A DNA stretch of 50,149 nt from Ammonifex sp. (GTDB lineage Bacteria > Bacillota > Desulfotomaculia > Desulfotomaculales > Ammonificaceae): NCBI GenBank assembly GCA_003604985.1, contig QZIW01000087.1, positions 1 to 50,149 of the forward strand, in the 5' to 3' direction. Every line of letters starts with the position of its first letter. The stretch's first letter is position 1. Positions 1 to 9,010 of this stretch are shown here, in pieces. The position numbers and the translations under genes are program-made. The notes below the pieces were generated by a model. That model saw only the letters and a list, made by a program, of their open reading frames with translations. It did no database searches and was not told where the DNA came from.

Positions 1-4
1 GTGG

Positions 5-160
5 TAAAATGAATACCGCTTTTAAAGGGAACTCTTATGCGTATGGCGCGCACCGGTGCAGGCCGCCCGGCCGGCGGATGCTTAAGGCCGGAAGCAGGAC
101 CGGTGTTACTCCCTGCCCCACTTCGAAGGGGCCGCTTAAGACCGAAGGGAGGTGTTTTTG
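5..160 (+). promoter_or_regulatory. possible -10 and structured leader of the rpsF operon
   Basis: A TAAAAT hexamer at 5-10 could be a -10 box whose -35 lies outside the window. About 150 nt of leader follow before rpsF. The leader holds a GC hairpin (CCGCC at 63-67 with GGCGG at 73-77) and two CTTAAG blocks (81-86 and 135-140) that could pair with each other. Many bacterial rpsF leaders bind the S6:S18 complex for feedback control. I infer such a leader only from position, length and fold potential; I could not match the motif base by base. Confidence 0.35.
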
Positions 161-445
161 TTGCGGCAGTATGAAACCATGTACATTTTGCGCCCTGGGG
201 CGGAGGAAGAAGCCACCAACGAGATGGTGGAGAAGTTCAAGAACGTTATCGAGACCCAGGGGGGGGCCGTTGACCGTATCGAACGGTGGGGTAAGCGTAA
301 GCTTGCTTACGAGATCGACAAAGAGCGGGAAGGGCATTACGTTTTAATGTACTTTAAAGCAGCCGTGCCGGCGGTCACAGAACTGGACAGGATGTTTAAG
401 ATCTCGGGCGAGGTGCTCCGCCATATTATAATACGGGAAGATTAA
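161..445 (+). CDS. rpsF: 30S ribosomal protein S6
   Basis: Ribosomal protein S6 of the small-subunit platform, where it binds with S18. The protein is 94 aa and opens MRQYETMYILRPG, the family N-terminus, with the usual conserved KLAYEI stretch in the middle. I chose the TTG at 161 because the Shine-Dalgarno GGGAGGTG at 148-155 sits just before it; an upstream GTG at 152 overlaps that site and would add three non-conserved residues. It is first in the conserved order rpsF-ssb-rpsR, with ssb 11 bp downstream, so the genes are surely co-transcribed. Confidence 0.96.
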   Translation: MRQYETMYILRPGAEEEATNEMVEKFKNVIETQGGAVDRIERWGKRKLAYEIDKEREGHYVLMYFKAAVPAVTELDRMFKISGEVLRHIIIRED

Positions 446-456
446 GGAGGCAGGGT

Positions 457-885
457 ATGCTTAACCGGGTGATCCTGATCGGGCGTCTGGTACGTGACCC
501 GGAACTTCGCTATACACCTACCGGCGTAGCTGTGGCCAGCTTCACCGTCGCGGTGGACCGCCCGTTTTTTGGGAAGCAGGGGGAACGGCAGACGGACTTT
601 ATTGACATTGTTGTGTGGCAGAAGCAGGCTGAGATTTGTCATCGAAACCTGGCTAAAGGGCGGCTGGTCGCCGTTGAGGGAAGGCTTCAGATCCGCTCTT
701 ACGACGATAACCAGGGCGTCCGGCGCAAGGCGGCCGAAGTAGTTGCAGACTCGGTGCGGTTCCTGGACAGGCCGCGTGAAGGGGATAAACCGCCGGGGCC
801 CGAACCGCCCAGCAAGTCCAACGAATTCGACCAGGAGCCTTTTGGACAGGCCGTGGATTTTTCTGATGACGACATACCTTTTTAA
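457..885 (+). CDS. ssb: single-stranded DNA-binding protein
   Basis: Single-stranded DNA-binding protein used in replication, repair and recombination. The 142 aa chain has an N-terminal OB fold (about residues 1-108, beginning MLNRVILIGRLVRDPELR) followed by a proline- and acid-rich linker. It ends in DDDIPF, the conserved acidic tip that recruits partner proteins. An AAGGAGG site lies just before the ATG. Its place between rpsF and rpsR is the standard Firmicutes arrangement and makes this the main housekeeping SSB. Confidence 0.97.
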   Translation: MLNRVILIGRLVRDPELRYTPTGVAVASFTVAVDRPFFGKQGERQTDFIDIVVWQKQAEICHRNLAKGRLVAVEGRLQIRSYDDNQGVRRKAAEVVADSVRFLDRPREGDKPPGPEPPSKSNEFDQEPFGQAVDFSDDDIPF

Positions 886-939
886 GCGGGTTCGCTGTAA
901 GCGAGTCACGTTTTAACAAACGTTAAAGGAGGTTGCGGA

Positions 940-1173
940 ATGAAACGGGAACGCAGCCGGGGCCGGCGTAAAAAAAGAATTTGTAGTTTCTGCGTCGAGA
1001 AGTTGCCCGAGGCGGACTATAAAGACATATCACGCCTGAAGAAATACGTCACGGAGCGGGGAAAGGTATTGCCACGGCGGATTTCGGGCAACTGCGCACG
1101 CCACCAGCGGACGCTGACCACGGCCATCAAGAGGGCCCGTATCATGGCCTTGTTGCCTTTTGTGACGGAGTAA
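940..1173 (+). CDS. rpsR: 30S ribosomal protein S18
   Basis: Ribosomal protein S18, partner of S6 on the 30S platform. The 77 aa protein has a basic N-terminus and the conserved core around [15 protein letters not shown]. It carries C15, C18, C52 and H55, which look like an intact zinc-binding set, so this is the cysteine-containing (C+) form. The start ATG follows an AAAGGAGG site. A hairpin terminator about 40 bp downstream probably ends the rpsF-ssb-rpsR transcript. Confidence 0.97.
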   Translation: MKRERSRGRRKKRICSFCVEKLPEADYKDISRLKKYVTERGKVLPRRISGNCARHQRTLTTAIKRARIMALLPFVTE

Positions 1174-1210
1174 GCCCTCAACTGACTATGGCCTAAGCAA
1201 TTTAAAAGGG

Positions 1211-1243
1211 CCCGGCAGACAACGATGCCGGGTCTTGTTTTTT
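1211..1243 (+). terminator. terminator after rpsR
   Basis: CCCGGCA (1211-1217) pairs with TGCCGGG (1226-1232) around an 8-nt loop, followed by a T-rich stretch to 1243. The 190 bp from here to rplI hold no convincing gene. Confidence 0.75.
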
Positions 1244-1431
1244 CCGGAGGGCAGGAAAAACAGGCCTTTTGACGAAAAAATAAAGGAGCTTCAATTCCAT
1301 ACCCGGTAAGCCGAACCGCAAGGGGATGCAATGGAAAAGGGCATACCGGCGTTCCAAGCCCGAGCGGTTTTGCTTGCGGAACGGTTTAAGCCGGTTCCTT
1401 GACACAAAAGGGATTCTGTAGGAGTGGGTTT

Positions 1432-1878
1432 ATGAGGGTCGTACTTTTGAAGGACGTACCTCCCCTGGGAAAAGCGGGCGAAGTGGTAAATGTCGCGGAA
1501 GGCTACGCCCGTAACTACCTGATACCCCGGCGGCTGGCCGAGCCGGCTTCGGAAAAAAAACTAGAGGAGCTATCCCGCATCCGCCGGCAACGCGAAAAGA
1601 ATGCCGCGGCGGCTACCACCCGCGCCGAACAAGTGGCGGCGAAGCTTCAAGGGGTAACGGTGTTGGTGCGGGCCAAAGCGGGCGGCGGGGGACGTCTTTT
1701 TGGCGCGGTGACCGCGAAGGACATCGCCGCCGCTTTAGAGAACGAGCTCGGCATTAAACTGGACAAGAAACAGATTTTGCTTGAAGCACCGTTTAAGGAA
1801 ACGGGTTCCTATGTAGTGACGGCAAGAGTCGGACCGGGGCTGACGGCTGCATTCAACGTGGAAGTGGTTTCGGACTGA
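1432..1878 (+). CDS. rplI: 50S ribosomal protein L9
   Basis: Ribosomal protein L9, 148 aa, with the N-terminal RNA-binding domain (MRVVLLKDVPPLGKAGEVV, then GYARNYLIP), a long charged helix at about residues 40-75, and a C-terminal domain with the GRLFGAVT motif. The ATG at 1432 is chosen because AGGAG lies at 1420-1424 and the protein then starts exactly at the family N-terminus; an upstream ATG at 1399 would add 11 unrelated residues. dnaB follows 9 bp later. In many Firmicutes a DUF2232 gene and gdpP lie between rpsR and rplI; neither is here. Confidence 0.96.
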   Translation: MRVVLLKDVPPLGKAGEVVNVAEGYARNYLIPRRLAEPASEKKLEELSRIRRQREKNAAAATTRAEQVAAKLQGVTVLVRAKAGGGGRLFGAVTAKDIAAALENELGIKLDKKQILLEAPFKETGSYVVTARVGPGLTAAFNVEVVSD

Positions 1879-1887
1879 GGTGATCGG

Positions 1888-3225
1888 ATGAGTCTCGCAA
1901 AGGGCGTGACCGAACGTCACCCGCCGCAGGACATCGACGCCGAACAGGCGGTCCTGGGAGCGGTCCTTTTGGACCCGGACGTTGTCCACCGGGTTGCCGA
2001 CCTGGTGCGACCCGAAGACTTTTACCAGGAAGCGCACCGCCTGATTTACGAAACGGTACTGTCCCTCGACGATGCCGGTACCCCCATAGACTTAATCACA
2101 CTGGTGGCCGGCCTGCGCCGGGAGGGACATTTGGACCGGGCCGGCGGCGCGAGTTACGTTGCATCCCTTGTGGACGGGGTTCCCACGACCGCCCACGCGG
2201 AACACTATGCCCGCCTGGTGGCGGAAAAGGCCCTTTTACGCACGCTCATCCGGGTGGCTACCAGGATCCGCGACCTGGGTTATGAAGCCGAGACGGACCC
2301 AAACAACCTTTTGAGCGAAGCGGAACGGCTTGTTCTGGGCCTTGCCCAGGATCGCGGCGCGGCGTCTTTCACCCCGGTCAAAAACATATTGGCGACGGCC
2401 CTCCAGCACATCGAAGAAGTTTATAAGGCGCAGGGCGAAATGCTGGGGCTGCCGACCGGCTTCAAAGAGCTCGACCGGCTTCTCAGCGGTCTATGGCCGC
2501 AAGACCTGATCATCCTTGCGGCCCGCCCCAGTATGGGTAAGACGTCCCTGGCCCTTTCCGTCGCGTTGAACGTGGCGAAAAGCGGCGTCCCGGTAGGGTT
2601 TTTCAGCCTTGAGATGTCCAAGGAGCAGCTTGTTCAGCGCTTGCTCGCAGCGGAGGCAAAGATAGACCAGAAGCGGTTGCGGACGGCGCGCCTGGAAGAC
2701 GAAGACTGGCAAAAACTGATTGATGCGGCCGGTAAGGTATCCGCGGCGCCTATTTTTATCGATGACACACCTGCGCCGAGCGTCCGGGAGATGCGCGCAA
2801 AGGCAAAGCGCCTTAAAGCCGAACGCGGGTTGGGCCTGATCGTCATCGACTACTTGCAGTTGATGCAGTCGACGCGCAAGACCGAGAACCGGCAGCAGGA
2901 GATAGCGGAGATTTCACGGTCCCTTAAAGGGCTGGCAAAAGAACTTGACATCCCGGTGCTGGCGCTGTCGCAGTTGAGCCGGGCGGTGGAACAGCGCCAG
3001 GAGAAAAGGCCGGTGATGTCCGACTTAAGGGAGAGCGGGTCGCTCGAGCAGGACGCCGACGTGATAATGTTCATTTACCGCGAGGAGTATTACCTTAAGG
3101 ACAGCGAAAAAAAGGGCATCGCGGAGATAATCGTTGCCAAACAGCGGAACGGGCCGGTGGGCACGGTAGAGCTTGCTTTCTTAAAAGAATACGCGTGTTT
3201 TGTGAATTTGGCCTGGGAGTTTTAA
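1888..3225 (+). CDS. dnaB: replicative DNA helicase DnaB
   Basis: The hexameric replicative helicase (called DnaC in Bacillus subtilis), which unwinds DNA at the fork and recruits primase. The 445 aa protein has the N-terminal primase-interaction domain (about 12-115), a linker helix region, and a RecA-like C-terminal ATPase. The Walker A ARPSMGKTS is at about 212-220, a Walker B-like LIVIDYLQLM follows near 312-321, and the conserved DLRESGSLEQDADV stretch comes after. No intein or truncation is visible. It starts with ATG 9 bp after rplI behind a GAGGTGAT site, so it belongs to the same transcript. Confidence 0.97.
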   Translation: MSLAKGVTERHPPQDIDAEQAVLGAVLLDPDVVHRVADLVRPEDFYQEAHRLIYETVLSLDDAGTPIDLITLVAGLRREGHLDRAGGASYVASLVDGVPTTAHAEHYARLVAEKALLRTLIRVATRIRDLGYEAETDPNNLLSEAERLVLGLAQDRGAASFTPVKNILATALQHIEEVYKAQGEMLGLPTGFKELDRLLSGLWPQDLIILAARPSMGKTSLALSVALNVAKSGVPVGFFSLEMSKEQLVQRLLAAEAKIDQKRLRTARLEDEDWQKLIDAAGKVSAAPIFIDDTPAPSVREMRAKAKRLKAERGLGLIVIDYLQLMQSTRKTENRQQEIAEISRSLKGLAKELDIPVLALSQLSRAVEQRQEKRPVMSDLRESGSLEQDADVIMFIYREEYYLKDSEKKGIAEIIVAKQRNGPVGTVELAFLKEYACFVNLAWEF

Positions 3226-3271
3226 CCTATCAGAAGGCATCCCGTTGCGGTGCGAGGGGGACTGATTGCGG

Positions 3272-3300
3272 TTGACATATCCCGGGTTTTTTATTATACT
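3272..3300 (+). promoter_or_regulatory. sigma-A promoter before the FAD protein and purA
   Basis: TTGACA at 3272-3277 and TATACT at 3295-3300 are separated by exactly 17 nt, an almost perfect housekeeping promoter. The predicted transcript starts about 50 bp before the ATG at 3356 and probably includes purA. Confidence 0.85.
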
Positions 3301-3355
3301 CTGGTGGGCTTGTTAGCTTTAAGTCAGCGGCAAAGGGGAAAACTTAAGGGCCAAC

Positions 3356-4744
3356 ATGTATGATGTAATTATCGTCGGCGCCGGCCCGGCGGGAATCTTC
3401 GCCGCCATGGAAATCGTGCGCAGGAACCCGGCGCTCAAGGTGGTAATCCTCGATAAAGGGCGGGATATCAAAGACCGCCTTTGCGTGTCAAAGGAGAGCG
3501 GAGGTCTTTGCCGGCATTGCGCACCCTGTGCGACCATGTGCGGGTGGGGCGGGGCCGGTGCGTTCAGCGACGGAAAACTCACCCTTTCTCCCGAAGTGGG
3601 CGGGACCCTCGGCGATTACGTCAGCCACGATAATCTTAAAGAATTAATCAGCTACGTGGACGGGATCTACCGGGAGTTCGGGGCGCCGGAACAGGTTTAC
3701 GGTGCCGGGCGGGAAGAGGAGTTGGAAGAGCTGCAACGGCAGGCGGTTTTGGCGGGCTTGAGAGTTGTTCCGGTGCCGATCAGGCACCTGGGAACGGGCC
3801 GCTGTGCCGAAGTCCTGGCCCAAATGAAAGAGTTCCTCGAACCACGGGTTGAGATTCGGGTGCAGAGTCCGGTTAGTTCGATCCTGTCCGCTAAAGGCCG
3901 GGTACGCGGTGTCCGGACGGTCTCGGGGGAGATTGTCGAAGGACGCTTTTTAGTTGTTGCACCGGGCCGGGAGGGCGCGGACTGGTTGCGCAAGGAAGCC
4001 AAGCGCCTGCGGCTGGAAATGGCGGTCAACCCGGTGGACATCGGTGTCCGCGTAGAGGTTCCGGCGGCGGTGCTGGAGTCCATAACGAAGAACTTTTACG
4101 AGTTCAAATGCATTTATTATTCAAGGACCTTCGAAGATAAGGTCAGGACTTTTTGTATGAATCCCGGCGGCGAAGTCGTGATGGAAAACAGCGACGGCGT
4201 CGTCACGGTCAACGGCCACGCGCACGCTTACCGGAAAACCAACAACACAAACTTTGCCGTGCTGGTAAGCAAGACTTTCACCGAGCCGTTTAAGGAACCT
4301 ATCGCTTACGGACGGCACATCGCCAGCCTGGCGAACCTTCTGAGCAACGGGGTGATCGTCCAGCGCCTCGGAGACTTAATCGCCGGGCACCGGACAAACG
4401 CTGATCGCCTGGCGCGGGGGTTGTTAAAACCGACCCTTGCGGAGGCCACGCCCGGAGACCTGAGTCTTGTCTTTCCATACCGCCACCTGGTGGGTATAGT
4501 AGAAATGCTGCAGGCTTTGGATAAAGTGGCCCCGGGGGTGTATTCACGGCACACGTTGCTTTACGGCGCCGAGGTGAAGTTTTACTCTTCGCGGCTGAAA
4601 CTGAGCCCCGGCCTGGAAAGCCAAGTCCAGAACCTGTTCGCCGCCGGTGACGGCGCAGGCGTTACCCGGGGGCTGGTTCAGGCTTCCGCCTCGGGTGTGG
4701 TTGCGGCGCACGAAATCTTAAAACGACTTGGGGGGGGACGTTAA
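3356..4744 (+). CDS. FAD-dependent dehydrogenase-like protein with a cysteine cluster
   Basis: A 462 aa Rossmann-type flavoprotein resembling the uncharacterised FAD-dependent dehydrogenases of COG2509. The dinucleotide-binding motif is at the N-terminus (VIIVGAGPAGIFAA, about 5-18), GWGGAGAFSDGKL is at about 63-75, and a second FAD motif (LFAAGDGAGVTRGLVQA) lies near the C-terminus. Residues C52, C55, C58 and C62 form CxxCxxCxxxC, which could hold an iron-sulfur cluster; that is inference. The substrate is unknown. The stop codon directly abuts the purA start, so the two are translationally linked. There is no signal peptide, so it is cytoplasmic. Confidence 0.8.
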   Translation: MYDVIIVGAGPAGIFAAMEIVRRNPALKVVILDKGRDIKDRLCVSKESGGLCRHCAPCATMCGWGGAGAFSDGKLTLSPEVGGTLGDYVSHDNLKELISYVDGIYREFGAPEQVYGAGREEELEELQRQAVLAGLRVVPVPIRHLGTGRCAEVLAQMKEFLEPRVEIRVQSPVSSILSAKGRVRGVRTVSGEIVEGRFLVVAPGREGADWLRKEAKRLRLEMAVNPVDIGVRVEVPAAVLESITKNFYEFKCIYYSRTFEDKVRTFCMNPGGEVVMENSDGVVTVNGHAHAYRKTNNTNFAVLVSKTFTEPFKEPIAYGRHIASLANLLSNGVIVQRLGDLIAGHRTNADRLARGLLKPTLAEATPGDLSLVFPYRHLVGIVEMLQALDKVAPGVYSRHTLLYGAEVKFYSSRLKLSPGLESQVQNLFAAGDGAGVTRGLVQASASGVVAAHEILKRLGGGR

Positions 4745-6028
<1,284 letters not shown>

Positions 6029-6136
6029 GGGAGCTTGTGGTTACCGCATTAAAGAAGCGAAAAAAAAGAAAGAAAATATAAATATAGAAGCCAAAAATCC
6101 TTTCCTGGGGGATACACCGGACCAGAGTCTTTCAGG

Positions 6137-6165
6137 TTGACAGTATATCAGGATTTAGGTAAAAT
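6137..6165 (+). promoter_or_regulatory. sigma-A promoter of the tRNA pair
   Basis: TTGACA at 6137-6142 and TAAAAT at 6160-6165 with a 17-nt spacer, about 20 bp upstream of tRNA-Glu. The 110 bp between purA and this promoter show no recognisable element. Confidence 0.88.
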
Positions 6166-6186
6166 AGATGACGTAGCACAACATAC

Positions 6187-6262
6187 GGCCCCATGGTCAA
6201 GTGGACTAAGACACCGGTCTTTCAAGCCGGTAACCCGGGTTCGAATCCCGGTGGGGTCACCA
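6187..6262 (+). tRNA. tRNA-Glu (UUC)
   Basis: A 76-nt cloverleaf. The acceptor stem GGCCCCA (6187-6193) pairs with TGGGGTC (6252-6258), then A73 and an encoded CCA (6260-6262). The anticodon loop CTTTCAA carries anticodon TTC. The T arm CCGGG-TTCGAAT-CCCGG is perfect. It is transcribed from the promoter at 6137. Confidence 0.96.
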
Positions 6263-6266
6263 TTTT

Positions 6267-6366
6267 AGAAGTTAGAGGTTGGAGGTTGGAGGTTGGAATA
6301 AAAGGGACTGACGCAGCGAATCCCTACAAGATTCTAGCTTCTAACTTCCAACATCCTGCATCCAAA
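6267..6366. repeat. heptad-type intergenic inverted repeat (family C)
   Basis: Between the two tRNAs. The left arm (6267-6298) is a run of 7-bp units of the type GTTGGAG; the right arm (about 6334-6366) is a looser complement built on CTAACTTCCAAC. The arms could form a long imperfect hairpin. A related stretch occurs at 47046-47083. Confidence 0.6.
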
Positions 6367-6368
6367 TT

Positions 6369-6443
6369 GCGGGTGTAGCTCAACGGTAGAGCACCAGCTT
6401 CCCAAGCTGGGGGTTGCGAGTTCGAGCCTCGTCGCCCGCTCCA
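6369..6443 (+). tRNA. tRNA-Gly (CCC)
   Basis: A 75-nt cloverleaf. The acceptor stem GCGGGTG (6369-6375) pairs with CGCCCGC (6433-6439), discriminator T, encoded CCA at 6441-6443. The anticodon stem CCAGC/GCTGG encloses TTCCCAA, anticodon CCC. The D arm TAGCTCAACGGTAGAGCA is canonical. Confidence 0.96.
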
Positions 6444-6456
6444 GAAAGGAAAGGCC

Positions 6457-6481
6457 AGGCTTCTTACGGGAAGCCTTTTTG
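6457..6481 (+). terminator. terminator after the tRNA pair
   Basis: AGGCTTC (6457-6463) pairs with GAAGCCT (6470-6476), followed by a T run. Confidence 0.85.
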
Positions 6482-6520
6482 TATTTATATGGGGGAGCTT
6501 TGCGCCGCGGCCGTCATTCG

Positions 6521-6631
6521 GTGGTCAGTGATCAGACGGCAGTCGTCAGAAGTGGGTAAAAAGAGAGGGATTTGTGCGGTAAATTCACGCCAAGAACCCT
6601 AAAGGCCGACGTCCGACGTCAGACGTCGGAC
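6521..6631. repeat. GTC/GAC periodic intergenic repeat (family B, copy 1)
   Basis: A left block of GTC-rich units (6521-6550) and a right block at 6608-6631 built from GACGTC units. The right block contains a perfect 10-bp inverted repeat, GTCCGACGTC (6611-6620) and GACGTCGGAC (6622-6631), around one central base. The same two-block arrangement occurs at 29084-29172. Confidence 0.6.
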
Positions 6632-6656
6632 AACCGATATAGGTGCCGCCGTAGTA

Positions 6657-6686
6657 TTGTTTTCCGGCGGCGCTATCAGCTATAAT
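6657..6686 (+). promoter_or_regulatory. promoter of the CBS-ACT gene
   Basis: TTGTTT at 6657-6662, an 18-nt spacer and a consensus TATAAT at 6681-6686, about 65 bp before the GTG start at 6752. Confidence 0.6.
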
Positions 6687-6751
6687 GATTATTTAAGAGG
6701 TTTTGTGCGCCAGGCGGAACAACGCCAAGGGCTGCCAAGGAGGATAAAGCC

Positions 6752-7384
6752 GTGTTCGTCCGCGATTGCATGACCGCCAACCCGATTACCATCACCAAAG
6801 AAACGCCGCTATTCCAAGCCCTGGAGATTATTCGTTCGCACAAGATCCGCCACCTGCCCGTCGTAAGGGAAGGAAAGCTCATAGGGCTGGTCACCGAGCG
6901 CGGCCTTTTGCGGGTCTCCCCTTCCCCGGCCACGACCCTCAGCGTATACGAACTTAATTACATCCTTACCAAGGTGACGATAGCGGAAGCGATGATCAAA
7001 AACCCCATCGTCGTCGCTCCCGGCCTGCCCATTGAAGAGGCGGCCCTATTGATGCGCGAACATAAGGTGGGGTGCCTGCCGGTGGTCGAAGGTAACCGGT
7101 TAGTCGGGATCATCACCCAAACCGATATGGTGGAAACTTTGGTGCGGCTATTCGGCTTGCGTAAAGCCGGGTCCAGAATCGTAGTTGAGGCTGTTGACCG
7201 GATCGGCGTGCTTTATGAAATCAGCGAGCTGTGCAAAGCGAGAGGAATTAACATCCGGAGCCTGGCAACCTTCGAGCGGGAGCCGGGAGTGTACAACCTG
7301 ACGTTCCGGCTCGGGGTCGCGGAGGCCGCGGAACTCAAAGCGGATTTGGAAAAAGCGGGCTATAAAGTAATCTCCATGAGTTAG
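6752..7384 (+). CDS. CBS-CBS-ACT domain protein (AcuB-like)
   Basis: A 210 aa soluble sensor-type protein. Two CBS domains fill about residues 1-135 (MFVRDCMTANPITI and VTIAEAMIKNPIVV begin them), and an ACT domain follows at about 142-210. CBS pairs usually bind adenine nucleotides and ACT domains bind amino acids, so it probably senses energy or amino-acid state. The architecture matches AcuB-like proteins, but no acetoin genes are nearby, so I do not assign the symbol. GTG start behind an AAGGAGG site. The SCIFF peptide gene begins 10 bp after its stop. Confidence 0.85.
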   Translation: MFVRDCMTANPITITKETPLFQALEIIRSHKIRHLPVVREGKLIGLVTERGLLRVSPSPATTLSVYELNYILTKVTIAEAMIKNPIVVAPGLPIEEAALLMREHKVGCLPVVEGNRLVGIITQTDMVETLVRLFGLRKAGSRIVVEAVDRIGVLYEISELCKARGINIRSLATFEREPGVYNLTFRLGVAEAAELKADLEKAGYKVISMS

Positions 7385-7394
7385 GGGGGAAATT

Positions 7395-7532
7395 ATGGGC
7401 AAGCATATTAAAACCATAATACCCGGAAAAAGCCCCCGCCAGGGGGGCTGCGGGGAGTGCCAGGCCTCCTGCCAATCGGCCTGCAAGACATCCTGCACGG
7501 TAGGGAATCAATCCTGCAAAAAGAACACTTGA
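7395..7532 (+). CDS. scfA: SCIFF ranthipeptide precursor
   Basis: A 45 aa precursor peptide of the SCIFF type (six cysteines in forty-five residues). It opens MGKHIKTI and carries C19, C22, C26, C30, C34 and C41 in a Gly/Ser/Gln-rich core. SCIFF peptides are conserved in Clostridia and are modified by a radical SAM enzyme that makes thioether cross-links from cysteines; that enzyme is encoded 120 bp downstream. The ATG has a GGGGGGA site 5-6 nt upstream. The mature product may be a signal or redox peptide; its role here is not known. Confidence 0.93.
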   Translation: MGKHIKTIIPGKSPRQGGCGECQASCQSACKTSCTVGNQSCKKNT

Positions 7533-7555
7533 AAAGGATTTAACCGGCTAATGAA

Positions 7556-7585
7556 AGGGGCGAGTTACAGTGCGCCCTCTTTTTG
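7556..7585 (+). terminator. hairpin between SCIFF peptide and maturase
   Basis: AGGGGCG (7556-7562) pairs with CGCCCT (7573-7578) with one bulged base, followed by a T-rich run. It probably trims or attenuates transcription so that the peptide is made in excess over the enzyme. Confidence 0.65.
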
Positions 7586-7651
7586 TTTATTCAGAGGCCG
7601 GTGGGGCAATAGGTAAAAGCAGCGTTGTAAAGCGCGGTGGGGGTGGCACAC

Positions 7652-8983
7652 GTGGTCCATTGTTTTGAAATCGGCGGGCGGAAACTGGTGTACGATCCGG
7701 CGAGCGGGGGCTTGCACGCCGTAGACGATTTGGCTTTTGAAGTCCTTTCGTCCCTGGCGCGCGGGGGAGAGGTCCCGGGGTGTGACCCGCCGGTCGAGGT
7801 CGCGGAGGTTTTGGCTGAAATAAAAGAACTTGAGTTGAAGGGGTCGCTTTTCCTTGCGGATTACGGGAGACAGCTTTATTCCCCGCCGGCTTTCGCGCCC
7901 AAAGCTTTATGCTTGATGGTGGCGCAGGAGTGCAACCTGCGTTGCGCGTACTGTTTCGCCGGGCAGGGTGCCTATGGCGGCGGAGGGTTGATGGCGGAAA
8001 ACACGGCCTTCAAGGCTGTGGATTACTTAATGGAGGCTTCCGGCGCGGTCCGGGACGTGGAAGTGGACTTTTTCGGCGGGGAGCCCCTCTTGAACTTCCC
8101 CGTTGTGGCCGCGGTGGTGGAATACGGTATGCAGGCGGCTCAGACCAGAGGTAAAAACATTTCTTTCACGATCACCACCAACGCACTTCTTTTGGATAAA
8201 CGGGCTTCCGACTTCCTTTTGGCAAAAGGAGTGAACGTGGTCTTAAGTATCGACGGGCGCAAGCACGTTCACGACCGTTTCCGCCGGCTGCCGAGTGGCC
8301 GGGGGAGTTACGACTTGGCCTTCGTAAATGCAAAAAGGCATTTCACTTCCTGGGCCGGCAACCCGCGTTCCTCGTATTGCTACATCCGGGGAACGTATAC
8401 CCGGTTGAACCTCGACTTTGCCGAAGACTTTTCCCACCTGGTGGACGAAGGACTCACCGCCGTTTCGCTCGAGCCGGTGGTAGCCGCGCCGGAGGAGCCG
8501 TATGCCGTCAGGGAAGCGGACTTAGCTGCGGCCGCAACGGAATATGAACGCCTGGCCCAACGCTACCTGGATTACCGGCGGCGGGAAAGACCGGTGCGAT
8601 TTTTTCACTTCGAACTGGATCCGGCGGGAGGCCCCTGCCTGACGAAGCGCGTCACCGGGTGCGGCGCCGGATTTTGTTACCTGGCGGTGGCGGCGGACGG
8701 TCGCCTTTACCCCTGCCACCAGTTTGTCGGCGACGAAGCTTTCTGCCTGGGTGATTTAAACGGCGTCCGTTCCGAACACATCGTGGACGCTTTCCTGCAG
8801 GCCCACGTATACAACAAGCCCTGCCGGGCATGCTGGGCGCGGTTTTACTGCGGCGGCGGGTGTCACGCGGCGGCCTACGCCGCAAACGGTACAATATTCG
8901 AGCCGTCCCCGGTTGCGTGCGGTCTCATGCGCAGGCGGCTGGAGTGCGCCCTCTACGTGCTGGCAGCACGGAAAACGGATTAA
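7652..8983 (+). CDS. scfB: radical SAM SCIFF peptide maturase
   Basis: The thioether-forming radical SAM/SPASM enzyme that modifies the SCIFF peptide. Counting from the GTG at 7652 the protein is 443 aa. An N-terminal peptide-recognition region comes first (residues 1 to about 75), then the radical SAM motif CNLRCAYC (C94, C98, C101), and a cysteine-rich SPASM region from about residue 320 with KPCRACWARFYCGGGCH near the end for auxiliary 4Fe-4S clusters. GTG 7652 gives MVHCFEIGG, close to the family N-terminus, and has GGTGGGGG before it; GTGs at 7637 and 7643 are alternatives. Pairing with the peptide makes the call firm. Confidence 0.93.
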   Translation: MVHCFEIGGRKLVYDPASGGLHAVDDLAFEVLSSLARGGEVPGCDPPVEVAEVLAEIKELELKGSLFLADYGRQLYSPPAFAPKALCLMVAQECNLRCAYCFAGQGAYGGGGLMAENTAFKAVDYLMEASGAVRDVEVDFFGGEPLLNFPVVAAVVEYGMQAAQTRGKNISFTITTNALLLDKRASDFLLAKGVNVVLSIDGRKHVHDRFRRLPSGRGSYDLAFVNAKRHFTSWAGNPRSSYCYIRGTYTRLNLDFAEDFSHLVDEGLTAVSLEPVVAAPEEPYAVREADLAAAATEYERLAQRYLDYRRRERPVRFFHFELDPAGGPCLTKRVTGCGAGFCYLAVAADGRLYPCHQFVGDEAFCLGDLNGVRSEHIVDAFLQAHVYNKPCRACWARFYCGGGCHAAAYAANGTIFEPSPVACGLMRRRLECALYVLAARKTD

Positions 8984-8984
8984 A

Positions 8985-9010
8985 CCGGTTCGGAAGCCGG
9001 GGGTCTTTTT
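8985..9010 (+). terminator. weak terminator after the SCIFF maturase
   Basis: CCGGTT (8985-8990) can pair with AGCCGG (8995-9000), followed by GGGTCTTTTT. The stem is short. From here to the promoter at 9179 I see nothing else of note. Confidence 0.4.

Noticed and set aside
6601-6640. CRISPR repeat or IS end
   Set aside because: The 10-bp palindrome stands alone without spacers or a transposase and belongs to the periodic repeat family B.
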